From NCBI RefSeq assembly GCF_002993365.1, contig NZ_PVNP01000193.1:62001-126000 (forward strand): 64,000 bases of DNA, given 5' to 3'. The translations under genes were made by a program, and so were the position numbers. The stretch's first letter is position 1; each line of letters starts with the position of its first letter. Below the pieces are notes generated by a model, which did no database searches, had not been told where the DNA came from, and saw only the letters and a program-made list of their open reading frames with translations. Positions 1 through 8,750 of the stretch are shown in pieces. The DNA is from Marisediminitalea alba (lineage in GTDB: Bacteria; Pseudomonadota; Gammaproteobacteria; Enterobacterales; Alteromonadaceae).

Positions 1-2
1 AC

Positions 3-1043
3 CGCTACGATCTGCTGATCCTGCCGCCCTCATTTCCTTTTGGCGGGATGGAAAATCCTCGTTTGTCGTTTATCACGCCAACCGTGATTGCCGGTGATAA
101 AAGTCTGGTATCCCTGATTGCCCACGAACTGGCGCACAGCTGGTCGGGGAATACTGTTACCAATGCCACCTGGCGCGACCTGTGGTTGAACGAAGGTTTC
201 ACCACCTATCTTACCTACCGCATAATGGAAATGATTTATGGTCACGACCGTTACCGCATGGAAGCAGTGCTGGGCTATCAGGATTTGCAGGAAGATATTG
301 CTGCGTTGCCAGCGAATGATCAGATCCTGGCGATTGATTTACGCGGTCGTAATCCGGACGACGTGTTCTCAGATATTCCCTATGAAAAAGGTGCGCTGTT
401 TCTACGCGAACTGGAACAAAAAGTCGGGCGTGAAAACTTCGACCAGTTTCTGTTGAATTACTTTCAGCACTTTGCCTTTAAGAGCATCACTACCGATGAG
501 TTTATCGCTTATCTGAGCGATACACTGTTAGCCGAGTACCCGGATAAACTCGACAGCGAGCGAATTGAACAGTGGATCTTCAAACCGGGCATTCCGGCCG
601 ATGCGCCAATGCCAACCTCAGATGCTTTCTCGATTGTTGATCAGGCGCGTCAGGACTGGTTGTCGGGCGAGAAAACCGCCACCAGCATTGATACTGCGAA
701 GTGGACCGTTCACCAGTGGCTGTATTTCTTAAATAACATGCCAGAGAAATTGTCTGATGAGCAACTCGCAGAACTCGATGATGCCTTTGGCCTGACAGCC
801 AGTAGCAACAACGAGATAGCTCACAGCTGGCTGATGATTGCCGTGCACAATGAATACCAGCCAGCCTATGACAGACTGTATGACTATCTGGTCTCTATCG
901 GTCGCAACAAGCTGGTTAAACCCTTGTACCGTGAATTGTCGAAAACCCCGCAGGGTAAAGCTTTTGCTCAGAAAGCCTTTGCCGAGGCTAAGCCGGGCTA
1001 TCATCCGCTTACCATTAAAGCCAACGAAGGCTTTGTAAATTAA
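3..1043 (+). CDS. M1 aminopeptidase, leukotriene A4 hydrolase-like (5' end cut)
   Basis: This is the C-terminal part of a zinc metallopeptidase; the reading frame is open to the left edge of the window, so the N-terminal domain is missing here. The visible part opens with the M1 exopeptidase motif GGMEN (residues about 16-20 of the fragment), then HELAHSW, the HEXXH zinc site, and the downstream zinc glutamate in WLNEGFT. The spacing, and the phrase RYDLLILPPSFPFGGMEN, are typical of leukotriene A4 hydrolase/cold-active aminopeptidases rather than PepN. The last ~180 residues fit the helical LTA4-hydrolase C-terminal domain. Such enzymes remove N-terminal residues from peptides. A strong hairpin follows the stop. 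The family is secure; substrate preference is unknown. Confidence 0.93.
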   Translation, partial: RYDLLILPPSFPFGGMENPRLSFITPTVIAGDKSLVSLIAHELAHSWSGNTVTNATWRDLWLNEGFTTYLTYRIMEMIYGHDRYRMEAVLGYQDLQEDIAALPANDQILAIDLRGRNPDDVFSDIPYEKGALFLRELEQKVGRENFDQFLLNYFQHFAFKSITTDEFIAYLSDTLLAEYPDKLDSERIEQWIFKPGIPADAPMPTSDAFSIVDQARQDWLSGEKTATSIDTAKWTVHQWLYFLNNMPEKLSDEQLAELDDAFGLTASSNNEIAHSWLMIAVHNEYQPAYDRLYDYLVSIGRNKLVKPLYRELSKTPQGKAFAQKAFAEAKPGYHPLTIKANEGFVN

Positions 1044-1058
1044 CCTTTGTAGCTGCTA

Positions 1059-1090
1059 GCGCGAGGCCTCCGCTGCCTCGCGCAATTTTG
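1059..1090 (+). terminator. Intrinsic terminator after the M1 peptidase
   Basis: A perfect 9-bp stem (GCGCGAGGC at 1059-1067 with GCCTCGCGC at 1075-1083) encloses a 7-nt loop and is followed by AATTTT. It separates the peptidase from the next hydrolase gene. Confidence 0.75.
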
Positions 1091-1167
1091 CCTTCAACCG
1101 GTCGCCGGCACTTTTTTATTGTTTATTTTATGTTAATTTGTCATACAAAATAACAGGGGAATAAACC

Positions 1168-2070
1168 GTGAAACTATCTACACTGGTTACCAGCTTGTTG
1201 CTGGTAGTGAGTTTTTCTGCGCAATCAGCTATTCGCAAACTGGACCTTGAACTCTACCCACAAGGTATACCTGGCGCTATCGACACCAGCAATCAGGGGA
1301 AGCTTTTTGATGAGCGCTTTAATGACCGTTTTATCACCGCAATAAGTAAGCCTTCACTTACTCTTTACCTTCCTGAAAGTAAGGCTGTTGAAAAAACGGT
1401 TATTATCTGTCCCGGCGGCGGCTATTTTGGCGTGTCATCCATTAAGGAAGGCCAGGAAGTGGCTGAGCGGTTTGCTGAAAACGGCGTTGCCGCGGCGGTT
1501 TTATGGTATCGCATGCCCAATCCTGCCACCATGGAAATTCCTCATGAAGGGCCACTGCAGGATTTGCAACAGGCCTTTTACCGGCTTCAACAGGGTGGCG
1601 AACAGTGGCAGCTTAGCCAGAGCAAGTTTGGCGTGATGGGCTTTTCTGCCGGCGGTCATCTGGCAGCAACCGGCGCGACGCATTTTGCGCAACCGGTGAT
1701 CGACAGTTATGACGCTAAAGTGCTCAGACCTGCTTTTCAAATCCTGATCTATCCGGTGATCAGTATGCAGGCAAACAATACCCATGAGGGCTCACGTAAT
1801 CTGTTGTTGGGTGAACAGCCCGAAGCGGCATTGGTAACCGCTTATTCCAACGAATTACAGGCTACTGAGCAAACGCCGCCAGCCTACATCGTTCACGCAA
1901 ACGACGACAGTGTAGTGGTAGTTGATAATGCTCTGGAGTATTACGCAGCCTTGCGGGAGAAAAACGTGGCCGTGCGTATGTTGTTGCTGGAAGAGGGGGG
2001 ACATGGCTTTGGCATGCGGCATAAGGTGGATTGGTTTACCGGTGTGCTTGATTGGGTTAAAGCCCAATAA
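1168..2070 (+). CDS. Secreted alpha/beta hydrolase (acetyl-esterase-like)
   Basis: A 300-residue alpha/beta-fold hydrolase with an N-terminal signal peptide (about residues 1-21, cleaved after SAQSA), so probably periplasmic or exported. It has the oxyanion-hole segment CPGGGY, the nucleophile elbow GFSAGGH, a late acid (HANDDS) and the catalytic histidine (GGHGFG), the order expected for the esterase/lipase families that deacetylate sugars or hydrolyse short esters. The GTG start is chosen because AGGGGA lies just upstream and the signal peptide begins at this point. It is a single-gene unit, bounded by a terminator on each side and convergent with the CHRD lipoprotein gene. The substrate cannot be told from sequence. 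Confidence 0.85.
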   Translation: MKLSTLVTSLLLVVSFSAQSAIRKLDLELYPQGIPGAIDTSNQGKLFDERFNDRFITAISKPSLTLYLPESKAVEKTVIICPGGGYFGVSSIKEGQEVAERFAENGVAAAVLWYRMPNPATMEIPHEGPLQDLQQAFYRLQQGGEQWQLSQSKFGVMGFSAGGHLAATGATHFAQPVIDSYDAKVLRPAFQILIYPVISMQANNTHEGSRNLLLGEQPEAALVTAYSNELQATEQTPPAYIVHANDDSVVVVDNALEYYAALREKNVAVRMLLLEEGGHGFGMRHKVDWFTGVLDWVKAQ

Positions 2071-2083
2071 AGGCGTTTATAAA

Positions 2084-2108
2084 AAAGGGGCGCTAGTAGC
2101 GCCCCTTT
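2084..2108. terminator. Bidirectional terminator between convergent genes
   Basis: An 11-bp perfect stem (AAAGGGGCGCT with AGCGCCCCTTT) encloses a 3-nt loop and has A-tracts on the left and T on the right. It lies between the hydrolase stop and the CHRD lipoprotein stop and can serve both strands. Confidence 0.8.
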
Positions 2109-2134
2109 GAGATTATATATGCTGGCAGGTAAGA

Positions 2135-4411
2135 TTACTGAATCTGCCCCCGTAGCTCACCGTTAGGGTAAGCTGGCGTGTGCACATTCACATAATGTCC
2201 GCCTGCCGCCAGCACGCTAAAAATAGCAGCATCAAGCATCGCGTTAGCGGGTGCCATCCAGCGATTTACATCATCAGTGTCCTGCTCAAGTCCTAACAGC
2301 ACCGGGCCATCAATGCCAGCTGCACCGGTATGAATGTGCGCGGCGGTTGCGTCGGCTACGCCACTGGTAACCACCTGCAATTCCAGGCTGAAATCATCGG
2401 TATTGACCAGCGCATAACCGCTGCCTGTAGCCGCGGTGGTAACCGCGTGGGTTTCCTGGTCACCGCTTAATCCAAAAGCGACCATCACAAAGTTGTCGGT
2501 AAGGATTTGACCACGAAGTTCACCACTTGGGTTAGCAGGTGTATGTACATTTACATAGTGACCGCCGGAAGCCAGCACCTCGAAGATCGCCGGCGTCAGC
2601 ATGGCGTCATCGGCTGTCATCCACATGCCGGCATCATCAGCAGACTGCTCAAGGGCCACCAGGACGTCGCCATTCATGCCAACCCGACCTGTATGAATAT
2701 GCGCTGCGGTGGCATCATCCACACCATTGGTGTGAACCACTAAATCAAGGTCATAGGTGAGCGAATTGACCAACGCATAACCGTTACCTGAGGCCATTGT
2801 AGTGACCGCCGGGACTTCCTGAGCACCACTTAAGCCGAAGGTCGCAATAACGTACTGAGGCGTAACAATCTGACCACGAATTTCCCCGTCAGGGAAGGCC
2901 GGGGTATGAACATTAACGTAATGGCCACCGCCTGCAAGTACGGCGAGAATGTCAGCATTAATGGCGGTATCGGCGGGAGTCATCCACATACCCGGGTCGC
3001 TCATGGACTGTTCCAGTGCAACTAACACGTCGCCATTTGTACCAATTCCACCGGTATGGATATGAGCGGCCGTGGCATTGTCAACGCCGGTCGTGTCGAT
3101 GACCAGTTCAAGATCGTAGGTTGAAGTGTTAACCAATGCATAGCCATTGCCCATAGCACTGGTAGACGCCACTGGCACCTGTTGATCGCCACTCAGGCCG
3201 AATGTTGCCAGGGCGAAGTTGCTGGTTAATATCTGGCCTCTTAACTCGCCACTGCCGTTAACCGGAGTATGCACGTTAACGTAGTGTCCACCTGACGCCA
3301 ACACGTCAAACGTGGCAGCATCAATAGCCAGGTCGTCTGGTGTGACCCATTTACCCATGTCGTCTGCGGATTGCTCAAGCGTTACCAGTACATCCCCGTT
3401 CATGCCTACCCGACCGGTGTGAATGTGCGCAGCGGTGGCATTGTCCACACCTTCGGTGATAACGGTTAGCTCCAGGGCGTAAGAAGATGTATCAATCAAC
3501 GCATAGCCACTGCCATAGGCAGTGGTATCGACTACCGGTACTTCCTGTTCACCACTCAGGTCAAACGTGGCGAGGGCAAAGTTATCGGTCAGTATCTGGC
3601 CGCGGATTTCACCATTCGGGAAAGCATCGGAATGGACATTAACGTAGTGACCACCTGATGCCAGAACAGCAAAAATATCCTCGTTGATCATTGTGTCTTC
3701 CGGCGTCATCCACATGCTGGTATCTTCCATCGACTGCTCGAGGGCCACCAGCACATCACCGTTATTGCCAACCCGACCGGTGTGGATGTGCGCTGCGGTT
3801 GCCTCGACGTCTTCTGTGTAAATTACCAGATCTAAATCGTAGGTAGCCGTTGATACCAGCGCATAACCATACCCATCGGCCAGGGTGGTCACCGCAGGAA
3901 CTTCCTGCTTACCGTCGAGCATAAAAGTAACCACTGCCATATCGTCGGTCACAATCTGGCCGCGCAGTTCACCGTCTTCAAAAGTGTTGGTATGTACGTT
4001 GATGTACCATTCACCTTCCAGTAAATCAGCGATCAACTCACTGCTGACACTGGTTTCATCCAGGGTATAGGTACCGGCCGTTGACCCTTCAGAAAATTCG
4101 AAGGCCACTTCCCCGTTACGCCCGATGTCACCATCGTGAATATGAATGGCCTGCACACCTTCCACATTACTCACGTCCACCGAAGCGCGCATTAAGCCAA
4201 GCGTTTCGTCAAGCTCAATGGTGGCAGAAGCCATTTGTTCAGACATGTTCGCCGGTACCTGTTGTTTACCGGTTAAGTCAATTTCAATGGTAGTGCTGGC
4301 GCTGAAGGTGGGTGGGGGAGGCGGTGTTTCTTCTGTTTTATCGTCATCGTCCATACACGCGGTTAGCAGTGCGGTACAAGCAATGATTGCGAGCCCTCTG
4401 TACTTCATCAT
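2135..4411 (-). CDS. Lipoprotein with six CHRD domains
   Basis: A 758-residue exported lipoprotein. The signal peptide ends in the lipobox LTAC (Cys about residue 19), followed by an acidic D/K/E and proline-rich linker. The remainder is six tandem copies of a ~120-residue CHRD (chordin-type) domain. Each starts with a strand like LSGDQEVP, carries the conserved AAHIHTG and HYVNVHT motifs in the middle and ends in GELRGQI or GEIRGQI. Repeats 2-6 are close to each other. Repeat 1 is the most divergent (AIHIHDG, WYINVHT). The histidine-rich motifs resemble metal sites, but that is inference. The protein is probably anchored on the outer membrane or cell surface. It is monocistronic, with its promoter in the gap shared with the aminopeptidase gene. 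Confidence 0.9.
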   Translation of the reverse strand: MMKYRGLAIIACTALLTACMDDDDKTEETPPPPPTFSASTTIEIDLTGKQQVPANMSEQMASATIELDETLGLMRASVDVSNVEGVQAIHIHDGDIGRNGEVAFEFSEGSTAGTYTLDETSVSSELIADLLEGEWYINVHTNTFEDGELRGQIVTDDMAVVTFMLDGKQEVPAVTTLADGYGYALVSTATYDLDLVIYTEDVEATAAHIHTGRVGNNGDVLVALEQSMEDTSMWMTPEDTMINEDIFAVLASGGHYVNVHSDAFPNGEIRGQILTDNFALATFDLSGEQEVPVVDTTAYGSGYALIDTSSYALELTVITEGVDNATAAHIHTGRVGMNGDVLVTLEQSADDMGKWVTPDDLAIDAATFDVLASGGHYVNVHTPVNGSGELRGQILTSNFALATFGLSGDQQVPVASTSAMGNGYALVNTSTYDLELVIDTTGVDNATAAHIHTGGIGTNGDVLVALEQSMSDPGMWMTPADTAINADILAVLAGGGHYVNVHTPAFPDGEIRGQIVTPQYVIATFGLSGAQEVPAVTTMASGNGYALVNSLTYDLDLVVHTNGVDDATAAHIHTGRVGMNGDVLVALEQSADDAGMWMTADDAMLTPAIFEVLASGGHYVNVHTPANPSGELRGQILTDNFVMVAFGLSGDQETHAVTTAATGSGYALVNTDDFSLELQVVTSGVADATAAHIHTGAAGIDGPVLLGLEQDTDDVNRWMAPANAMLDAAIFSVLAAGGHYVNVHTPAYPNGELRGQIQ

Positions 4412-4825
4412 GTTCTCCGTTGCTACAGATAAATTTACAAACCTTTAACGTTTTGTACACATCAGAGGATCATAGAAAGTAATAAAATTTTATTTTAGAT
4501 GGATAATGCTTTGTTTATGATGTTGGCGCTAATAAGCTTATAAAAGCTGTACAGGCAGGGCGGATAGCGGGCCTGGGAGGCATTAACAGAGCATCTCAGT
4601 ACTGCCAAAGTGGCTTCACAGGCAGTGCATTCGGCAGTGCAGGCGGTGTGGTTAAAAATTCCGCAAAACGGTGAACTAACCAGTTATAAGGTTCAGTTTA
4701 CAGCTCACAACAGTTGGTTACAATTTATCGACTAAATTTTAGTAACAATAAGTGTTACCATTTCCGGGCTATTTCATCACCAAATCATAAAAATACCAAT
4801 CCCAAACGACAGTGAGGACACGTTC
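4412..4825. other. Intergenic gap between divergent lipoprotein and aminopeptidase genes
   Basis: This 414-bp gap holds the two divergent promoters. Its middle has a small cluster of direct repeats, GGCAGTGC at 4621-4628 and 4633-4640 with a near copy at 4642. A short hairpin in the aminopeptidase leader (GTAACA-5 nt-TGTTAC, 4742-4758) is also visible. I see no coding sequence I would support. Confidence 0.5.
4697..4724 (+). promoter_or_regulatory. Predicted sigma-70 promoter for the M1 aminopeptidase
   Basis: TTTACA (4697-4702) and TACAAT (4719-4724) are separated by 16 bp, about 100 bp upstream of the start codon. Both hexamers are close to consensus. This is a prediction by eye only. Confidence 0.4.
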
Positions 4826-7396
4826 ATGAAAAGACTCTTATCCTGGGTCTCCTGTATGTTAATGCTAGTGGCAAATGTTGCCACCGCAGAAGATGTGGAC
4901 TATCGGCTACCTGGCGCCATCAAGCCAACTTTTCAACAAATTCATTTAAATATTGACCCGGATCAGCCTGACTATTCCGGCGAAACGATTATCGAGCTCA
5001 ATATTACTGAGCCGGTGACTAAAGTCGGCTTTTATCAAATGGATATTCAGGTTACCAATGCCGAACTTCGCCAGGGCAACCGTATTTATCCGCTGCGTAT
5101 TACCGAAGACGATTACAACATCAACTGGGGCCACAGTTCTGCGACCGTCCCGGTAGGTACTTATGAGCTGGCAATCAGTTTTGAAGGCAAGGTAAATACC
5201 TCTTCAGATGGTATGTACCTGTCGAGCTTCGAAGGCCGTAATTACATCTTCACGCAGTTTGAAGATATGCATGCACGTAAGGCGTTCCCCAGCTTCGACG
5301 AACCTGCGTTTAAAATTCCTTATCAAATGACCATTACAACGCCGGAAAAACAGGTTGTAGCGTCCAATACACCGGTTGAGAAGCGCACCGTTGAAGACGG
5401 TATGCAAACCGTTACCTTTATGAAAACCAAACCCATGCCAACTTACCTTATCGCTTATACAGTAGGTCCATTCGACAGCGTTGAAATGGAAGGCCTGTCA
5501 GTGCCTGGTAAGCTATATGTGCCTAACGGTTACGCCGATAAAACCAAGTTTATTGTGAAGCACACGCCTGAAATTCTCGAATCACTGGAGAACTTCTTTG
5601 GTATAGATTACCCGTACCGTAAGCTGGATTTTGTGGCGGTACCTAACTTTACCCACGGCGCCATGGAAAATGCCGGTCTGATCACGTATCGAGACAGTCT
5701 GCTACTGCTGGAAGACGAGCCGGGTCTGGCAGAACGATCCGCACCGTTAGAAGTGGTCGCCCACGAACTCGCGCACCAATGGTACGGCAATCTGGTCACC
5801 ATGGCCTGGTGGGATGACTTATGGCTAAACGAAGCGTTTGCCTCGTGGATGGCCAGCTATGTGATGATGGAGCTTTATCCTGAACTCAATTTCAAAGATC
5901 GTATTATTCAGGAAGGCGCGTTTGGTGCTGATGCCAGCCCTACCGTTAAGCCGGTGAAAAAAGTTGTTCGCAGCCAGCCTGACGTCATGGACGGACTGGG
6001 CCTTAACTATTCGAAGGGCGAATCCATTCTGCAAATGATTGAGTCACTGATTGGCACGGAAAACTTCCGAAAAGGTGTTCAGGCATACATGAAAAAACAC
6101 GCCTGGGGCAATACACAGGCCGATGATTTATGGGCAGCACTGGATGAAGTATCAGACTTCAACCTGAGCAAAATGATGAAAGGCTACCTTGAACAGCCGG
6201 GCTACCCGCTGCTGGACATCGATGGTGACGGCACCATCGCACAGAAACGTTTCCACCTGGCCGGTGCCGACGTGAAAGAGCAAACCTGGGCGGTACCGCT
6301 GAACATCAGTTACAAAAAAAACGGTAAAATCCACCGTGAGATTGTGTTTGTGGATAAGAAGTCTACCCGTTTACCACAGTTGGCAGAAGCGGAATGGGTT
6401 TTCCCTAACGATAATGCCACCGGCTATTTCCGCTGGTCTATTCCGGCTGCGCAGATGGATAACCTGCTGGCTGATTTGGATGTGCTGAACAACCGTGAAA
6501 AGAAAAACGTACTGTATAACATGCAGGCACTGTTAAACGGTGGTGAAGCAGGCATCGACAGCGTAATGAAAGTACTGAATGCCATGGCTGCAGATGATGA
6601 TCCGGTGGTTATTCGTGCCTCAGTGGGCACGCTGGCTGGTTTCCTGTATCTGGTTAATGACGACAACGAAGCGCAATTTGCCGAACTGCTCAATGAAAAA
6701 TACATGCCGCTGCTGGAGAAGCTCACGCTGACACAGTCGGATGATGATGATGAAAGTGTTATCAGACTGCGTACCCAGCTGTATAGCTTACTGGGTCGTC
6801 ATAGTGACAATGAAGAGCTGATTAAGAAAAGCAAGGCGTTGGCTGAGCAGTACCTGGCCGATACCGGCAGTATGCCAAATGGTATAGCCAGAACCGCTCT
6901 GAACGTCACAACCATGGGGCCGGATGCCGACCCTGCCTGGTTTGATCGCATTATGAAGGTCTTTGCCGACAGCAAATTACCGAACGTGAAAAACACGCTG
7001 CTTTATTCGATGGGTTATGAAGATCCGGCAATGATCGACAAGCTGCTCGATCTGGCACTGACCGACAATGTAACGCCGGCTAATACGATTTTAATGCTGG
7101 CTAGCGTGACACGTAATCTGGATGATCAAACGCCTTATTATGCCTGGTTAACCAAAAATGCCGATGCCGTGGTAGAAAAAATGCCTGATTATCATGTATC
7201 ACGCATGCCTGAGTTTATAGCGACTACCTGTGATGCTGATAACCTGGCGCTGGCCATTGAATTCTATGGCCCGATTAAAGACCAACACGAAGGTATGGCT
7301 CGCAGTTATGACATTATGATGGACGAGTCTAATCAGTGTCTACGCCTTAAAGAAACCTATCAGAGCAAGTTTGATGCGTTTCTGAACGGCCTGTAA
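4826..7396 (+). CDS. Exported M1 family aminopeptidase (ERAP-type)
   Basis: An 856-residue zinc aminopeptidase with an N-terminal signal peptide (residues about 1-21, ending in ATA), so periplasmic or secreted. The beta-rich N-terminal domain is followed by the catalytic domain with GAMEN (278-282), the zinc site HELAH (H313, E314, H317) and the third zinc ligand E336 in WLNEAFASW. The C-terminal ~330 residues match the helical ERAP1_C-type domain, as in alanyl/puromycin-sensitive aminopeptidases. The RBS-like GTGAGGAC lies upstream. The gene is monocistronic, ending in a strong terminator. With the LTA4H-like enzyme at the left edge, it gives two different M1 subfamilies within 8 kb. Confidence 0.95.
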   Translation: MKRLLSWVSCMLMLVANVATAEDVDYRLPGAIKPTFQQIHLNIDPDQPDYSGETIIELNITEPVTKVGFYQMDIQVTNAELRQGNRIYPLRITEDDYNINWGHSSATVPVGTYELAISFEGKVNTSSDGMYLSSFEGRNYIFTQFEDMHARKAFPSFDEPAFKIPYQMTITTPEKQVVASNTPVEKRTVEDGMQTVTFMKTKPMPTYLIAYTVGPFDSVEMEGLSVPGKLYVPNGYADKTKFIVKHTPEILESLENFFGIDYPYRKLDFVAVPNFTHGAMENAGLITYRDSLLLLEDEPGLAERSAPLEVVAHELAHQWYGNLVTMAWWDDLWLNEAFASWMASYVMMELYPELNFKDRIIQEGAFGADASPTVKPVKKVVRSQPDVMDGLGLNYSKGESILQMIESLIGTENFRKGVQAYMKKHAWGNTQADDLWAALDEVSDFNLSKMMKGYLEQPGYPLLDIDGDGTIAQKRFHLAGADVKEQTWAVPLNISYKKNGKIHREIVFVDKKSTRLPQLAEAEWVFPNDNATGYFRWSIPAAQMDNLLADLDVLNNREKKNVLYNMQALLNGGEAGIDSVMKVLNAMAADDDPVVIRASVGTLAGFLYLVNDDNEAQFAELLNEKYMPLLEKLTLTQSDDDDESVIRLRTQLYSLLGRHSDNEELIKKSKALAEQYLADTGSMPNGIARTALNVTTMGPDADPAWFDRIMKVFADSKLPNVKNTLLYSMGYEDPAMIDKLLDLALTDNVTPANTILMLASVTRNLDDQTPYYAWLTKNADAVVEKMPDYHVSRMPEFIATTCDADNLALAIEFYGPIKDQHEGMARSYDIMMDESNQCLRLKETYQSKFDAFLNGL

Positions 7397-7413
7397 ACAC
7401 GCCACCAGTTACT

Positions 7414-7442
7414 AAAAAGCCTCCGTTCGGAGGCTTTTTTTT
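7414..7442 (+). terminator. Intrinsic terminator
   Basis: AAAAGCCTCCG pairs with CGGAGGCTTTT around a very short loop and runs into eight T. It directly follows the aminopeptidase stop. Confidence 0.9.
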
Positions 7443-7493
7443 GCCTTTAAAAAACACCGCGACTGGCGATGGTTTTTATTAAGGTCAAAGGTT

Positions 7494-7736
7494 TTATTCT
7501 TCCGCGGATAGTTCCTGCATAATTAAACGGCCTACAATGCGTTTGACCATAGGCGCGACAACCATGATGGTAGGGAAGGCGATGGCAAAGGTCATTGGCC
7601 ATGAAACAAGCCAGCGCAACAATAAGTCATCGACCAGGCCAATATTGATGGTAGTAACCACCAGCGACATGATCCCCGACATAAAGAACGCCATAAACAG
7701 GGCAAACACGATAGGTGCAAAGCGAGGATGGAACAT
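7494..7736 (-). CDS. DUF2798-type small membrane protein
   Basis: An 80-residue protein with two predicted membrane helices (about residues 5-30 and 45-65) of the DUF2798 pattern; its function is not known. The frame stays open to a TTG at 7766. The ATG at 7736 is preferred because AGGAA sits about 10 nt upstream of it and the family's usual start (FHPRFAP) follows at once. It is divergent from a LysR gene, an arrangement often seen for DUF2798 genes, so that regulator probably controls it. The C-terminal tail is acidic. Confidence 0.75.
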   Translation of the reverse strand: MFHPRFAPIVFALFMAFFMSGIMSLVVTTINIGLVDDLLLRWLVSWPMTFAIAFPTIMVVAPMVKRIVGRLIMQELSAEE

Positions 7737-7844
7737 AATATGAGAATTCCTGTTAATAGGGGACAAACAAATTAACTACGTTAAAAGTGTAATGCGTTAC
7801 AATTATGGTATAAATGCTTAATTTATTAATCTTAAATTACATAA

Positions 7845-8735
7845 ATGAAATCATCTTTAGACGATATCGCTCTGTTTGTTCAGGTGGTAAAGCACGGCAA
7901 TCTGGCCAGTGCTGCACGCCATGCCGGGTTACCTGCGGCTACGGTCACACGCAGACTACAAAAACTTGAGCATGCCCTGGGCGTAAAGTTACTTCACCGG
8001 TCTGCACGAAAATGTGTTCTTACACAGGATGGAGACGCCTACTTTGATGCCTATGCGGAACTTGTCGAACGTTTTGAGGCTGCTCGTCAGCAATTTAGTG
8101 AGGAGTCACAAAAGCTTGAAGGCAAGTTAAAGGTGTTGGCGCCGGTGAATATTTCCCATGGCATATTGGGGCCGATGTGGATCGCCTTTACCCGTGAGTA
8201 TCCCAAAATAGAATTGGAATTGCACTTAAGCAATCATCCCATGGACATGATAGAAACCCAGGCGGACCTGGCCATCCGCATCGGCAGACAGGATGATTCA
8301 TCTTTGTATCAGCGTCGTCTGGGTCAGATTGAAAACGTGCTGGTGGCCAGTGAGGGATACATTGCCCATCACGGGATGCCCCAAACTCCCGCCGACTTAT
8401 CTGAACATGACTTAATTGGCCTGAGTATGCGCCCAAAGTGGCATTTGCATCATGAAACTAACGGCCAGACCTTTACCTTGTATCCTCGCTGTCGGGCGCA
8501 GGTAAACGATCCTCTGATGGTTAAATATTTTGTTCGCGATTCCCAGGGGATTGCCCTGGCGCCGATTACTGAGGTAAAAGAAGAACTGGCCGGTGGTCAA
8601 CTCATCAGAATACTCCCTGAATGGGGCGGAGAGGTCAGAGATATGTTTTTACTCTGGCCAGGTGGCAAGCTGCTGAGTCAACGGGTAAAATGTTTAAGAG
8701 ACTATATTTACCAGTATGTACAGCAGCACTTCTAA
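7845..8735 (+). CDS. LysR-family transcriptional regulator
   Basis: A 296-residue LysR-type regulator. Residues ~5-65 form the winged helix-turn-helix (ASAARHAGLPAATVTRRLQKLE), and residues ~90-290 form the periplasmic-binding-like effector domain. It belongs to the CrgA/AaeR-like branch that uses ATVTRR in the recognition helix. It is transcribed divergently from the DUF2798 gene across a ~110-bp gap, so that gene is the likeliest target. Effector unknown. It is convergent with nhaA, with only 15 bp between the two stop codons and no clear terminator. Confidence 0.9.
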   Translation: MKSSLDDIALFVQVVKHGNLASAARHAGLPAATVTRRLQKLEHALGVKLLHRSARKCVLTQDGDAYFDAYAELVERFEAARQQFSEESQKLEGKLKVLAPVNISHGILGPMWIAFTREYPKIELELHLSNHPMDMIETQADLAIRIGRQDDSSLYQRRLGQIENVLVASEGYIAHHGMPQTPADLSEHDLIGLSMRPKWHLHHETNGQTFTLYPRCRAQVNDPLMVKYFVRDSQGIALAPITEVKEELAGGQLIRILPEWGGEVRDMFLLWPGGKLLSQRVKCLRDYIYQYVQQHF

Positions 8736-8750
8736 GTCGGTTCGGTACAG

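Noticed and set aside
6424-6726. 100-codon frame antisense to the aminopeptidase
   Set aside because: It lies wholly within a well-supported gene, is serine-rich in the manner of a shadow frame and has no regulatory context.
7737-7766. TTG start adding ten residues to the DUF2798 protein
   Set aside because: The family start and the ribosome site support the ATG at 7736.
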